A stretch of DNA of 64,000 nt, taken from assembly GCF_921293095.1 (NCBI RefSeq), contig NC_060258.1, positions 1-64,000 of the forward strand, written 5' to 3'. The notes beneath the pieces are model-generated. The model saw only the letters and a list, made by a program, of their open reading frames with translations. It did not search any database and was not told the DNA's origin. Source of the DNA: Ischnura elegans (lineage: Eukaryota; Arthropoda; Insecta; Odonata; Coenagrionidae). Shown piece by piece: positions 32,101 to 44,722 of the stretch. Within the stretch, counting starts at the first letter, position 1, and every line of letters starts with the position of its first letter. A program made the translations under genes and the position numbers.

Positions 32101-35100
32101 ATGAAGTATAAGAGCAAAAATAAGCAAAAAATGGCTGTTCTCGAGCGATTGCAACTCCTCTAATCAAAGTTGAAAATAAGTCTGTTGCTCTGCCCATCCC
32201 TGCCTGTTTGTGATAGTGCCTCCATTGAAAACTTGGATTTATCATTTTGAGGCAGTGTATGGAGAAATTCCTGAGAATATTCAGAGTATTGGTATATTTT
32301 TAGTGAAAAACATTGTACCTGGGTGTAATGTGCAATCTATCCAGACATTGTCCAAGTGTAATGTTGGCAGTTTTTTATTAATACCATATTTTAACACAGA
32401 AAAATTAATTAGTTCGACAAATAAATCTACAACAGAAAGATGCTGGAGAAATTTTGTGTCCTAGAAAATAAAGGCGAGGGACCCTCAAAAAAGATTATTT
32501 TTTCCCACTGTTGACCACTAACCTTGTCTTGTCCAAAAGCATTGATTATTCAAATGTTATTGTTTTCAAACCCTACCCTATTTGAGCATAAAAATTACGT
32601 GTAGAACCATGTGGATGATAGTGCAGAAGTGGGAGCAGCAGGCGAGTTCTCTTTAGGATTAGCTGATAATTCTTACGATGGAGGGTTTGCTGTAACTGAT
32701 CATGCCTCCCCCTAGATCTGCCTATGATGAGAAGTTTCGAATCCACACGAAGTTTTATTTTTGGCTAAGGTTTCAAGCCAAATAGTTTTATTAACATTGC
32801 CACACCTCGCATACAGAAATCATCTTTGGATTTAATATGTTATTGTTTCCAAACCGAACCTTGAAAATTGGATAAATCGAACAGCAAGGGACCAGTTAAA
32901 AACTTTGAATCATCCAAAAATTCGATTACAAGAGGCCCTTCATAAAAAAATCCAAAAAATTAAATTCTTCTTCCCAATCATAACTCACTCACTTATTGCC
33001 CTAGGCTTCCTTGAAAATCAGTGGGCACACACTTTTCGACTCCGAAAATATTCTGGATGGAAGCCGCACTCTATGAACAGCACTTGTCCATAACACCATC
33101 ATCTTCCTCATCACCCCTAAACAAATGAGATGCATATGTTCCAATGGAAACTGTCACCACCCTAATTCCAGGTATCCCAGGGAGGATTATAATTATGAAT
33201 TAATATTCCTCAAGATTTTCTAAAATAATGTTGTTATTGTAAAACTAACTGCCGAAATGGAGTGAGTATGCCAAAAACACATTTGTGGTGCGATTTTCAA
33301 AACAATCCTACAAAAATCTGTTTTTTTGTTCTACTTTGTCGCAATCCGGACCACTGTGAGCCGTTTCTATTACGAGGTTGGGATAGGGAAGGGTAAGCTT
33401 CCAGAATAAAAGGATCAGGTGTTGAAGAGGTGGATTACGTGTGTGTGAGTGTACCTGCACAAAGGGAAGAATTATATTTCATTGAGAAAGAATCTGGAAA
33501 CCAGAAGAGAATGGTCGCGTTGAATTCTTTTTAAAAGAATAATTCTCGCTGTGCTAAAATTTCCGAAATAGTTCTCAGAAATAAAGTCTCACGTTTTAAA
33601 ACTCACTTTCACAGGTAATTAGATTTAAATTATACACCGTTCGAAGAGTTTCATTGTCCGAGATAACCCATAAAAGTACTGAATCAATCGCAAAATATTT
33701 TTTATATGAAATTGATGATAAAATTAAAAATAATGTATTTCGGAAGAACATAATATTGCATGAGGTTTGAAGTCATCATAAACGGGGAAGGAGTTTGAAA
33801 TTTCAACTATTAAAGAACATAACTGTTTGCGTATCATTTTCTTTTACATTTGTAGCAGCAAATACTGTTTCATAAACTTTTATTCGTTGTTTTAAGGAAG
33901 GACCAAAGATTCAGTATTGTGTTATAGTTTGAATGCGTGTACCACCATAGATCTTTTATACAGTAGATGGCGCTTTCCCCTAGCCCCTTACGGCCGGAGC
34001 GCGTAGCCAACATACCGCCCCCCCTTTCGTTCTCGGAGTCACGTGGTTCGGGTCAAAATTAATGGCGGCGTTTGAATTCTCTGTTGTGAATATCGTTCCC
34101 GCTCGGGTAAAAGACATGTTACTTTTACTTACAGCGCTAAAGAAGTACGTGTCTATTTTGACATTTATTTTTATTTACGTTTTGCTGTATTATATGTGAA
34201 CCTTATAGCAAAATAGAGTTCATTTTAATTCAGTTTTAGGAAGAACTATAGTAAAACTGAATTAGTTTCCCCAATTATGCGCAACTGAAGCAGCCTTCAG
34301 GAACACATGTTTGGTTTCGTTTGTGTCCTTTACAGAGGTACACCTGCATCCAAAGGCTCCGTTTTTTTCGTAAATAAAGTTAGCAATAACACAAAGGTAG
34401 ATTACATGGTTTGAGAAAAATGTATACACAACCATAGGCTATGAATTTCAACCACCAATCCAGTACATTAATAAGTAATCTTTCACAAATGATAGGTACT
34501 ATCTTTTTTTCAATAATACGCCATTAATAGAACGTCATCGTTAAAGGAAAGACACTTCCAATGTTGCATGACTTTCAAAGCCAGAGAAGAACATTAGGAG
34601 CTTTAACCAGCTGATTATTCCTCCTATCTGGTAATTATCTCTCGTTGCACTGGGCAAATTGATGAAAATATAATTTAAGATTCCTCAGAATTTTAATTAA
34701 CAAAAGTACCCACAATAGTCACAGTGTTGCAGCCAGCATTGATTTTAAGAAATTTTATACGTGAACATCTCTCGTACGTAATTCAGTTCGCATAAAATGA
34801 TTAAATATCCTTCAACATGTGCTAGTAATAAATCCTTGTTTATTAAAGAAACCATTAGCAATATACGTCCGCTGGAGGTGTGATGAAAACATCGCAGATA
34901 ATAAAGATGTTTTGCCGACAATGGAAAACAAGGTTTGAATACAAAAGTGAAGCTCAATTTTCACTCCATCAAAGAAGACTATAAATTTTACATTTTAAAT
35001 GACCACAGTGTGTATGTCCACATATTTGGTAGAACATAGGGGAACCCGGTGCGCAACAGGGTGGCGGGGCGGAACGGGGTAATGTATCAATTTCACAGAA

Positions 35101-35607
35101 TTCCAAAATGAGGATAGAGAGCATCCATCAAACAGAATCTACAAGAAAAAAAGGGTTTAGAAATAACATAATAGTAATTAGAAACCACACAGTCTAAACG
35201 AGATTCAGTTAGCATAGGGCAATAGAAAAAAAGAGGAACCTGAAGAAATGATTGAGGGCCCAGCCTCAGCTCACACTCAAATAATGTAGCCTAAAAATAG
35301 TCTTTACAGTTACATGCATGGAATTGGAAGCCATACTGATTCCGTAAAATACATTTTGTTCAGGTAGCCGAGTGAGTTGGAAATAGATTGAAAATAAATC
35401 TTACTTGCTCTCAATCTTGATTGATTAATTAGGTGTTCGAATATTATTTCACGAACTAAGTTATTTGTTTGATTTTATTCAAAATCTAGCTCCAGAATAT
35501 GGTCCCTTAAATGTAGAAATAGGGAAGTAATAGCTGTGAATACTTCCATCGTCAATACAAGGAAAATATACTTGTTCCGTAACTTGCCGGATGCCTGAGC
35601 TACCCTA
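32101..35607. other. Intergenic, no gene recognised
   Basis: No exon, RNA gene or complete element could be supported. At 33945-33975 CATAGATCTTTTATACAGTA lies before GATGGCGC. A similar sequence appears inverted at 36962-36991, so these may be the ends of a larger unit surrounding the foldback element at 35608. Confidence 0.35.
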
Positions 35608-36711
35608 CTGTCTGTAAAAAAAAGCAAGATACTCAAGTTTGAAGAGCTCTAGCGTCTAAACGAAGCAATCGATTTCAATGCAACAAAAAGCATACGAAAG
35701 AGAATATAGTTCTACGTTATATCATGTACTTTAAAAATTCTTCGGCTAAGTAGTATTTCCTGTACTTAATTTTTTCTCAAAAAAGTACCCGTTTTTTGCG
35801 CGTAAAATCAAGTTGCCCAACTTTGAGCGCTTGGCATTCCCGTAGTTTTCGTTTCTACAACTTGAAATTTTTAAATGAAGAAGCTACATCTATTACTAGC
35901 AGTTTGCCGAAAACAAATTGTTTATACCACAAAAATTAACGGAGTTGTTGTAAACAACGCAAACCTCTGCTAACTTCGAAATCAGTGAGTCAATTGAAAA
36001 TTGATTGGTACTGTTGTCTTCCGTAGAATGTTAGTAATGCAAGCACATATGAAATGTATATTAAATATCAATAATAACGTCGATATCACTTATTATTTAT
36101 CTAGACGTTTCTATGCGCGTACGCACGTATGACTTCGATAGACTTTCTCTTTTCTGGTGCTTTGTTTAGGGCATCCTCGTCAGGCAGGGAGAAGACGACA
36201 ACAAGAGCTAAAAACAAAAATAAATATAAAAAGATATTGAATATACTGCTGACATTTAACGTGTATTATCTACGTATATACATTACTAACATTCTACGGA
36301 AGACAACAGTACCAATCAATTTTCAATTGACTCACTGGTTTCGAAGTTAGCAGAGGTTTGCGTTGTTTACAACAACTCCGTTAATTTTTGTGGTATAAAC
36401 AATTTGTTTTCGGTAAACTGCTAGTAATAGATGTTGCTTCTTGATATCAAAATTGCAAGTTAAAGGAACGAAAACTACGGGAATGCCAAGCGCTCAAAGT
36501 TGGGCAACTTGATTTTACGCGCAAAAAACGGGTACTTTTTTGAGAAAAAATTAGGTACAGGAAATACTAATTAGCCGAAGAATTTTTAAAGTACATGATA
36601 TAACGTAGAACTATATTCTCTTTCGTATGCTTTTTGTTGCATTGAAATCGATTGCTTCGTTTAGACGCTAGAGCTCCTCAAACTCGAGTATCTTGCTTTT
36701 TTTACAGACAG
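35608..36711. mobile_element. Foldback element with about 440-bp arms, TA-flanked
   Basis: The left arm (35608-36045) and right arm (about 36270-36711) are near-identical inverted copies around a 220-base centre. The ends read CTGTCTGTAAAAAAA and its inverse, and both are flanked by TA (35606-35607 and 36712-36713). The TA target suggests a Tc1/mariner-type origin. No coding capacity was found. The high similarity of the arms implies recent formation or homogenisation between arms. Confidence 0.8.
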
Positions 36712-36713
36712 TA

Positions 36714-39479
36714 AATGCTTTTATTTTCTTATTAAATAGCGCATGCATTGCATTACACGTATCTTTACTCAGTAATAAATATATCCATGGCTAACACGGC
36801 TTTAATTTTAACAGGGACAAACTTTGCAGTGAAAAGAAACACAAATTCCTTTCAGGAATCTCTCATCGCAACCGAAGGCACTACGCGTATTCACCATAAC
36901 GCTGACCCGAGTCACGTGATACACGACCACGCTTATGTTGACCACGCTTGCGTGACGTCATGCGCCATCTACCTATATGAAAGATCTATGTGTACCACAG
37001 TCACAATGCAATTATTTGTACAAATGACAAAAAATGCGTCCTCTTGAAAACAATATATTGCCAGCCATGGTTTCTCAGGGCAATATTTTTGCTTTTCAAC
37101 TGCTTTGTAACCCTTTTGAAACACCAAAATCTCTCATGGAAATGCTGAAGAACTCAATTATCACTCATTTATACCAAAAATTTACAATATGAAGACTTTT
37201 TAACTCATTTTTAATCACCTTTTCAACTTCTTTTTGCAAAGAGTATTCGTAAGGCACCGCTTATCTACACGTTTGGAAATCCTTTTTAACGATTCGACAG
37301 GATTTTCAGACGTCATCATTCGTATTGTAACTGCTGTGTACTGAGAAGATTCATGTGTAACTGCTTTTTATAGGTTTGCAGTTCTTGTTTAATGACTCCA
37401 TGTGATTTATAAACGTCCTTTTTTGTTTTTAAACTGCCTTCTACGCGCCAACAGAACATGGACAGGTTCAGTTTGATTCGTTTGGTCAAGAAAGCGAAAA
37501 TTCTTTAATATATGCAATAGAAATGCATAAGCGGTTAGAGAATTTTTAAGTCAGTTAATAGAAACAGAACTCTCAAATATTCACTCGAATGAGATTAAAG
37601 AATAATTATTCTATTTTCCTTGTAGCTTAAATCGAATTTTTGGGGCAGTTTTGAAATGCGACAAGGTTATCTTCACTACGTACCCAGAATCTTGGTTGCG
37701 TAGATTAAGGTATTCAACAGCAAATTCATTGCCAATGTCGTTAATAATGGTGTTTTTTGGCGTTTCCATGTTGAATTTATTATTGCAAAAACATCAATGC
37801 TTTCAAAGAACATTTCGCACCCAAATAAAGAATTTTACGGTACTTTTTGCAAATTTTTGTCAATGGTCTTTTATATTTTCGAAAAAGCAGCATTTTGACC
37901 GTCGGTATAGTAGACCGGTCGACGTATTGTATTCCCAATCCCCGGTCAATGGTTTATGTCCATCTTTTGTGCCGTATTTCAGGACTTTATTTACGCCAAA
38001 AATGAATCCCTCCTTCGAAAATCTGTTTCTATGTCGCGGTATGGTATTGAGACAATTTCAGATACCCTGAAAGGAATTTATTGGTATGCTGCATCGGATT
38101 TTCGGGTATTTAAAATGACGGTTTTTAAAAAAATCCAAAAATGGAGGTATTTCAATCAAAAATGAACACTGAATGATCCACGCCAACCAAATAAGACCGG
38201 AGTTAAGCTCTCGATGTGGACTTTCTTGACCACCAAATTAACTCTCCTTCTACTTCCGTAAGAGTACGTATTCTGCTTGGTACTATTAAAATAGGGAAGC
38301 CATTGCGCATGTAGACGGTCGCGTGACGTGAACCGGATTTCATTTCCAACGTGCATCTTGAGAAGACTACTGGATCTTGTGGCGAACAATTTTTGTTGAC
38401 AGGAAATTGCACCCAAGAAACTTAGATGTCTTTTTGCTCGGTTTCTGGCTGCAGCAATAGCTATCGCAATTGCAAAGGAAGTGTGAAGTTTTTTCGTTTT
38501 CTCAAAAATTTGGAGATAAGGAGAATTAGGATCGATGCTTGCCGAAGACAGGACGTAGTGAACGCATAAACAGGTACCATATTAATGCAGATGGTTAAAC
38601 ACTATTTAAAAAAAACTTTCGTTTTCATGATAAAATAGTTTATCTTTTGTCAATATTCCGTTTTCAAGATTAGTGATTGTAAAATCAGCATAAAAGGAGC
38701 AGAGTATGGTTTTCAGTCATAACGTGGGCTGTGTGAGTCATGTGCTGAAGACATAAATTTGCATCTCCCATAGTATTGTAACTGTTGCAGCACTTAATGT
38801 GGTCATTCAGAGCATTCATGAAAAATAGGAAGAATGCATTTTTTGTGTAGCTAACGCTTGACGTAGGATTCCACAAAAGATAATAACTTTAAGTTCATTT
38901 CCGGCATTTAATTAACAAACAGCTAAACGCGCGAGTGATTCATTTGTTTGAATACAGAAGATTTCATAAAATAAAATATTTGCCTTTTGTAATCACTAAG
39001 TTTATAGGTTCGTAGAAGGCAGAATGAGATGACAAGTCTGGTTCCACACGTTTAATTGTCACTAGAACAGGTACACACTCCCCCTCCAAGATGCAGAGTA
39101 AGACTCCCTGTGTCTATTCCCTCCAAGAGACTTCCTTCCGTGTCGCGTCCGTCCCGTGACCCCCTCGGCGTCTTCCTATTGGCCGGGAAAGGCCGCATGA
39201 TAATGCATTTCATACGCCTTCCCACACCAAGATACTGCAACGTGTTACGGCAAAAAGAGTCGGAGGAATACGCGGAGACCAATTCCCAGGCGAGAGCAAG
39301 TTGTTAATCGGATTAGGGTGCCAGAGTCATGCACGAGGATGGATCCCACGCAAGAGGTTGCAACGTGTTATGAGTTTCAGATACTGGACCCATCACTCGA
39401 ACGTGACTCTTCGATTCTTCCATTATCCCGAGAACGAAACCGAGCTGACACGAGACGGCAAGCGACTCCCTTACACCGT
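36714..39479. other. Intergenic, no gene recognised
   Basis: Open stretches at 37651-38070 (plus, 139 codons) and 38156-38416 (minus, 86 codons) were read and not recognised. From about 39060 to 39480 the composition becomes more GC-rich and leads into the Penelope-like palindrome. Confidence 0.35.
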
Positions 39480-40890
39480 TGAATTTTAGAATACTGGCAC
39501 ATTCCAACCGATTGCTCTCCCTACTACACCTTCCCACTCCCAGAATGCAATCCTAGACCAAACGCTCCACATAATATCACCTCTCCTCCCATCTGAATTC
39601 TCTCCATCCTTACATCGATCCTTTTTACCTGCCGTACAAAAAATTCACCTCACAAGTTCCGTGCCATCCATCCGCCAATTGAATGTTTTCCTTTCTCTAC
39701 TTGTTAATGCTATGTTTGCTTTTATATCGCTATTGTGTTGTCTTATTCATGAAATTGTTAAAAATATTTTGCTGTAAATTGGCATCGTGTCTGTATGAGG
39801 AAAGTTTCTTAAATAAATAAATAAATAAAAAGAACAAGATCACAATGTGGAGGTTTTCGGGGTCACTACCGCGTGGTTTCATGTCTGCGGACGACAGTTT
39901 CGCTGGCATTGTAGCAGGCTTCTTCAGGTCAATGAAGTGGAGAGCAATGCCAAAGGTAAAGTCCCCGCAGGAAACGATTGTTGGGTGTAGCGAGTCAATT
40001 GCACCTGTGGCAGAGCATATATCGAACAAACTTGCAGACCCTCCTCAAGGTGCGGCTCCAAGAACACCGAAGAGCCACAAGGAATCAACAACTGCGCCTC
40101 TCGGCCATAGCTGAGCGTGGAGTGGACCGAATCACAATCCAGACTATGAGAATGCAAATGTCATTGCCAATGAAAAGAGACACTTCCCTCAGATCATTAG
40201 AGAAGCTATGGAGATAATGAAGACACCGAAGAACCTCAATGGGGAGAATGGATACCAGCACATCCCTAACACACAGAGAAGAGTCCTCAAGAGTAAACCC
40301 GGAGAGACAGGACAGATCCGGGAGGTGAGGACCAATGAGAAGCCACCTGGGCCTCATGAACCAGCCAATGAGAAGACACCGGCATCCGACGGGGTGTATA
40401 AGAGACGGGCGATACCACGAATCTCCACTTCATTGACCTGAAGAAGCCTGCTGCAATGCCGGAAGAACTGTCGTCCGCAAAGAAGAAACTACGCGGTATG
40501 ACCCCGAAAACCTCCACGTTGTGATCCTGTTCTTTTTATTTATTAATTAAGTGACTTTTGACACACAGCCATGACGCCAATTAACGGTAATTTTTTAACA
40601 ATTAAAAGAATTAGACACAACACAATAACAATACCAAAACTTACAAAGAATTAACCAGTAGATAAAGTAAAACATTCAACTGGCGGACGGATGGGACGAT
40701 ACTTGTGAGGTGAATTTCTTGAACGACGGGTAAAAAGGATTGATGTAAGGATGGAGATAATTCAGATGGGAGGAGAGGCGATATAAAAGCGAGCGCTTGG
40801 TCCAGGATTGCATTCTGGGAATAAGAAGGTGGAGTAGGGAGAGAAAGTGGGTGGAGGGAGTCCGTATTCTGAAATTCAACAGAAAGAGGA
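39480..40890 (+). mobile_element. Penelope-like element remnant with inverted flanking repeats
   Basis: The centre (about 40000-40290, plus strand) encodes parts of a GIY-YIG nuclease: VRLQEHRRATRNQQLRLSAI in one frame, then REAMEIMKTPKNLNGENGY and HIPNTQRRVLK in another. Around it, 39480-39943 and 40424-40890 are inverted copies of each other. For example, CTGAAGAAGCCTGCTGCAAT at 40440 is mirrored near 39915. An AAAT microsatellite lies within the left arm (39808-39830). Penelope-like elements are known for terminal repeats that can be inverted, which explains this palindromic layout. The copy is decayed. Confidence 0.65.
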
Positions 40891-41106
40891 GTTCAGGACA
40901 GTCAGAAGTCGAATTTTGGCGGCCTCAGTGGGTTTCACACAGGGCCGCAATAGTTCGCTATGCAAAATTTCACCTTCAGTCTCTAAGTCTATTCTTTGTT
41001 TGGATGGGAGCGCAGAATTGATGGGAAGTCGGACTCTGCCTCCTCTCAAAATGGCGACTCTTTCCCCGCATATTATGCTGGTAAAGTCTTATCGGGTTTC
41101 CCACCA

Positions 41107-41179
41107 GGTGAGTTCATTGTAGCCCCATGTTTGAATGGCTGCCTCTGCCATCGAAACGTCAGCATACAATCATCTCACC
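41107..41179 (+). ncRNA. Possible decayed hammerhead ribozyme of a Penelope-like terminal repeat
   Basis: The outer stem is GGTGAG (41107-41112) with CTCACC (41174-41179), then ATTGTA (41116-41121) with TACAAT (41165-41170). A second stem, ATGGC (41135-41139) with GCCAT (41147-41151), has a 7-base loop. Immediately after it comes CGAAACGTC, the GAAA plus GUC core of a hammerhead. The CUGAUGA core is poorly kept (TGTTTGA). Penelope-like elements are known to carry hammerheads in their terminal repeats, and a Penelope remnant lies just upstream. Activity is unlikely given the altered core. Confidence 0.4.
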
Positions 41180-41199
41180 AGATGGAAAACCCATGAAAA

Positions 41200-42431
41200 C
41201 CTCAACAGCTATTCTACTATCAGTGAATATGTTGCACTCACCTTTTTCCTCTCTCATTCTGTCTACCTAATTTGTAGTTTCTTAAAACTGCCTTATGTTA
41301 CCGTTATTTTACGTGTGATATTAGGGTAATTTTCATAAATATTGTATGATGCATTGACACATGGTCCTTGTAAGCAAGGTTTTGCGTTAAACCTCGTGCA
41401 GGCAAGCCTGATATTTTTACATGGCCAGGCACTTGGCGTACTTTGACCACGATTTTATATGATAACACTCATTTTTTGTTAAAATTTATCTTTCTTTGTA
41501 GAAATTACTTCAAGGTGGTACATTCATAGTTGAGACTGATATGTCGGTACAGATTTGATACACAGCCGGTTGTGAGGCATAATTTATAGGCCATAGGTGT
41601 TGAGTTCCTATTGTCGATCGTAAAAAAATCTGCTATAATACTTCGAGCTTTGAAAAATCACACTGTATACAGTTAAAGTAAAATATAGGAATACACGAGG
41701 CCAATTTAGACCAGAATGTAAGTACTATGATGAAATCCTTGGTTTTCGAAGACTGGCGAACTTTATTCGCCAACAAGCTACATAGCTCGAGTGTTAATAG
41801 TATGTATTTGCATCCTGCCGTATATGCAACACAAAAATTCACTATTGTATCACCGAGCAGTCTGGCGCACAGGAAAATGAAAAGTCAAAGCAGCAACCCC
41901 TTTTGTTTTGTGCAAGCCGGCCAAATTGCATTGAGGGAAAATAAATAATACTCGATAATACGAGCGAAAATTCCGCACTTTCAAGGTACGTATCACGGAA
42001 TCAGTAAGTTAAGGAAACGGTGTAGTTGGGTTCCAAAGAGAGAAGACATCGTAACATAAAGTACTTTCCCTGTACTTTTCCTCTCTTGCAAAAATACACA
42101 AAATATATGAATACATTACAGACATGAGAGTTTTTTACCACTAGAATTGTTAATGGCATCTGTTAATGGGTACTGGCAAGCAATTCACAAAACGCTTTTA
42201 AAGATAATACTAGAAGTAACATTGTTGTTTAACATTTTTCATACTTCTTAGGTTTTATTTTTATTTTTTTGCTTGCTTATGTTAAGTTTCCTTTCTTTGG
42301 TTTAGTTATGGGATTCGTGGGTTTTTAAACTTTTTGTTGAAGTTTAGAATAGAAAAATGTGTGGAGTCGATATGCTTCCAAATGAAAATAATGGAAAATT
42401 TCAAGTGAAATTAAAAGTTAAATAGTGAAAT
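41200..42431. other. Intergenic, no gene recognised
   Basis: AT-rich sequence with only short open stretches. No repeat structure was found beyond the neighbouring elements. Confidence 0.4.
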
Positions 42432-43215
42432 TTAACACTTTGCGTGCCATGGACGTGATATTACGTCCTGTAATTCTTCTGAGGATTGCCATGGACGTAA
42501 TATTACGTCTTTCCATTAAGTTGGCTTTGTATGAGTGAAGCCGTTATATTTCCCCCGTGGTACTTTCCGAGTTTACCGCTTAGTAGTTCTGTTTTTTTTT
42601 TAATTCAGCTGCTCGATAGAAAAAGAGTTCATTTTATGTCTTGAGGACGAAAAGCCCTGTATAGCCACCGGCATCTTCATCTTTGGCCACTTTGTGTGAG
42701 AATTCTTTGGGCCAATCGAATCGTTCGTTGAGGGTGCATTGACCCTTTTTTGTCATTCAGGATTTTAAATTGATTTGCTTGGAACAATGCTTTTTTATGA
42801 TTTCCATGCTTAAAATAGTTCAAATTGATTGTATTAAAAAATTATTATGCATGTTAATGCGGTACATCATTATGTTGCATCTATTTTATTTTTCAAAAAC
42901 AGTAGGTTTTCATTGCTAAATTATATATTTTAAAATTCAACTCATTCGTAAGTAAGAACAAAGTCCATTTTTATTTAAATGAACATCGATATAAACATAT
43001 TTTTGATGCTAATGTTTTAAAAAATAGACGAATATAGTAGAAAATGGCTGGATATTTCTGTAGGGCTTTAACTTTAGCAGCCGGTACCAGAAGTGTTAAA
43101 GGGGAATACATATTTAACCCAAATATCAAGGAGTTATTCCGCTATTTTTGACATTTTTTCATTGAAAGTAGCGCAATGATAAAATATATCACTCCATCGC
43201 AAGTGGGCGAAGAAT

Positions 43216-43510
43216 AGGGTAGTTTCCTTCATCAAAGAAAACGATAGGCATTGATTGCGATTCGTTACCCACCATTAGTGTATTCATAATACACAAATTA
43301 TTTGGTTTTAGGAATACCGGTTTAGACGAATGGCAAGGGTCAAATTTTATCCTCAATTGAAAAAGGCCAGATTGGCGCCCATGCGATTCCACTCCGCGTG
43401 ACGTCACAGGGACCTAGTTTCAACACGAGAGGATAGGAGTTATACATCGTCTGAGGTTACCAATGCATGCATGAGGCACAGAGCTCAGGGAAACATGTCT
43501 TAATAATCAC
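43216..43510 (+). repeat. 300-base direct repeat, copy 1
   Basis: The segment from AGTTTCCTTCATCAAAGAAA to the GAGCTCAGGGAAACATG block recurs at 44428-44722 at high similarity. Shared landmarks are CATTGATTGCGATTCGTTAC, GGAATACCGGTTTA, CCAGATTGGCGCCCATGCGA and GTGACGTCACA. Confidence 0.8.
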
Positions 43511-43740
43511 CTATTAAAACTGGCTAAGGTCGGAAAGTTTTCTTCGTTTGATAAGGTATTAATAAACCTTTTTTAAGCCAAGCGCTACCATTCAGCAAGG
43601 TACTCTGCTATCCGCTAGCATCCTGCGTCCTATCAGCGCTCAGGGCCTCGATCAAGGTCACTTCACAAGGAGAGAGGGGGAACCAGAAATGCGTCACACG
43701 GACTTTCCTACTTACGCGTCGCGTTTTTCCGCGCTTGAAA
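43478..43740. repeat. Dispersed repeat family, copy 3
   Basis: This segment matches 1485-1760, including AGAGCTCAGGGAAACAT, TAAGGTCGGAAAGTT, TAAGCCAAGCGCTACC and TATCAGC. It lies at the right edge of the first 300-base direct repeat, so the two units may belong to one larger element. Confidence 0.65.
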
Positions 43741-44427
43741 ATTTTCACTTTTCATTTAATCGCGAAAAATAGATATCGTCATTTAAATATCTAAAAGCGC
43801 GAAATACGTACTCCAAGAGTAATAATCTTTCGATTTAGCCAATAAAAAAATAATAGGAAACCACCCTATTGGAGTTATGGTTGAAAATATTTTGAGATGA
43901 ACCAGCAAGACACCTAATAACCCTTCTAATTGGAAATGAAAGAAATAAATTACGCGCGAAGTTCGAAAAATGTGGGGCGAATTGATTGGTTCTGTGGTTG
44001 AGATAATTCTGTTCAATTCAAGCATCTGTTAGATTCAAGCATCTGGCAATTCATCTTGCGGTCAGACTTACATTCGGTCTTAAGTAGGGTTTGCAAGTCG
44101 AAGATGATTGCCATGAAAGTAGTTCAGAAACGATATCCCACGGCTAATGACAACACCGAAGTGTTCCAGTGTGTCAATACGCTTCCAGATTATTGATATA
44201 TAAATACAGCAAAAGAAACGTCGCCGCGGACGAAGGAAATATATTTCAATTTCCAAACTTCAATATACTCCTATGGTAAAATCTTTTAATCCATCCAAAT
44301 CTAATAAAAAATGCCTCATAGCAGATGCAAGTTTATACTCACATTATTTCGTATCATCTCAATAGAAGAAACTATTAATCACCAGCAAAGGCTTATCCAT
44401 ACATTTGGGAGCGCAACTTCCACCAAT

Positions 44428-44722
44428 AGGATAGTTTACTTCATCAAAGAAAACGAAAGGCATTGATTGCGATTCGTTACCCACCATTAGTGATATTCAT
44501 AATATACAAATTATTTCGTTTTAGGAATACCGGTTTATACGAATGGCAAGGGTCAATTTTATCCTCATTTGAAAAAGGCCAGATTGGCGCCCATGCGATG
44601 CCACTCCACGTGACGTCACATGGACCTAGTTTCTATACGAGTAGATAGGAGTTTTACATCGTCTGAGATTACCAATGCATGCATGAGGCACATAGCTCAC
44701 GGAAACATCTCTTAATGATACA
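44428..44722 (+). repeat. 300-base direct repeat, copy 2
   Basis: This is the second copy of 43216-43510. It stops just inside the GCTCACGGAAACATCTCTTAAT block, where copy 1 continues into a full member of the dispersed family. Confidence 0.8.

Noticed and set aside
37651-38070. Plus-strand open stretch of 139 codons
   Set aside because: Low-complexity hydrophobic composition typical of AT-rich noncoding sequence, with no known domain.
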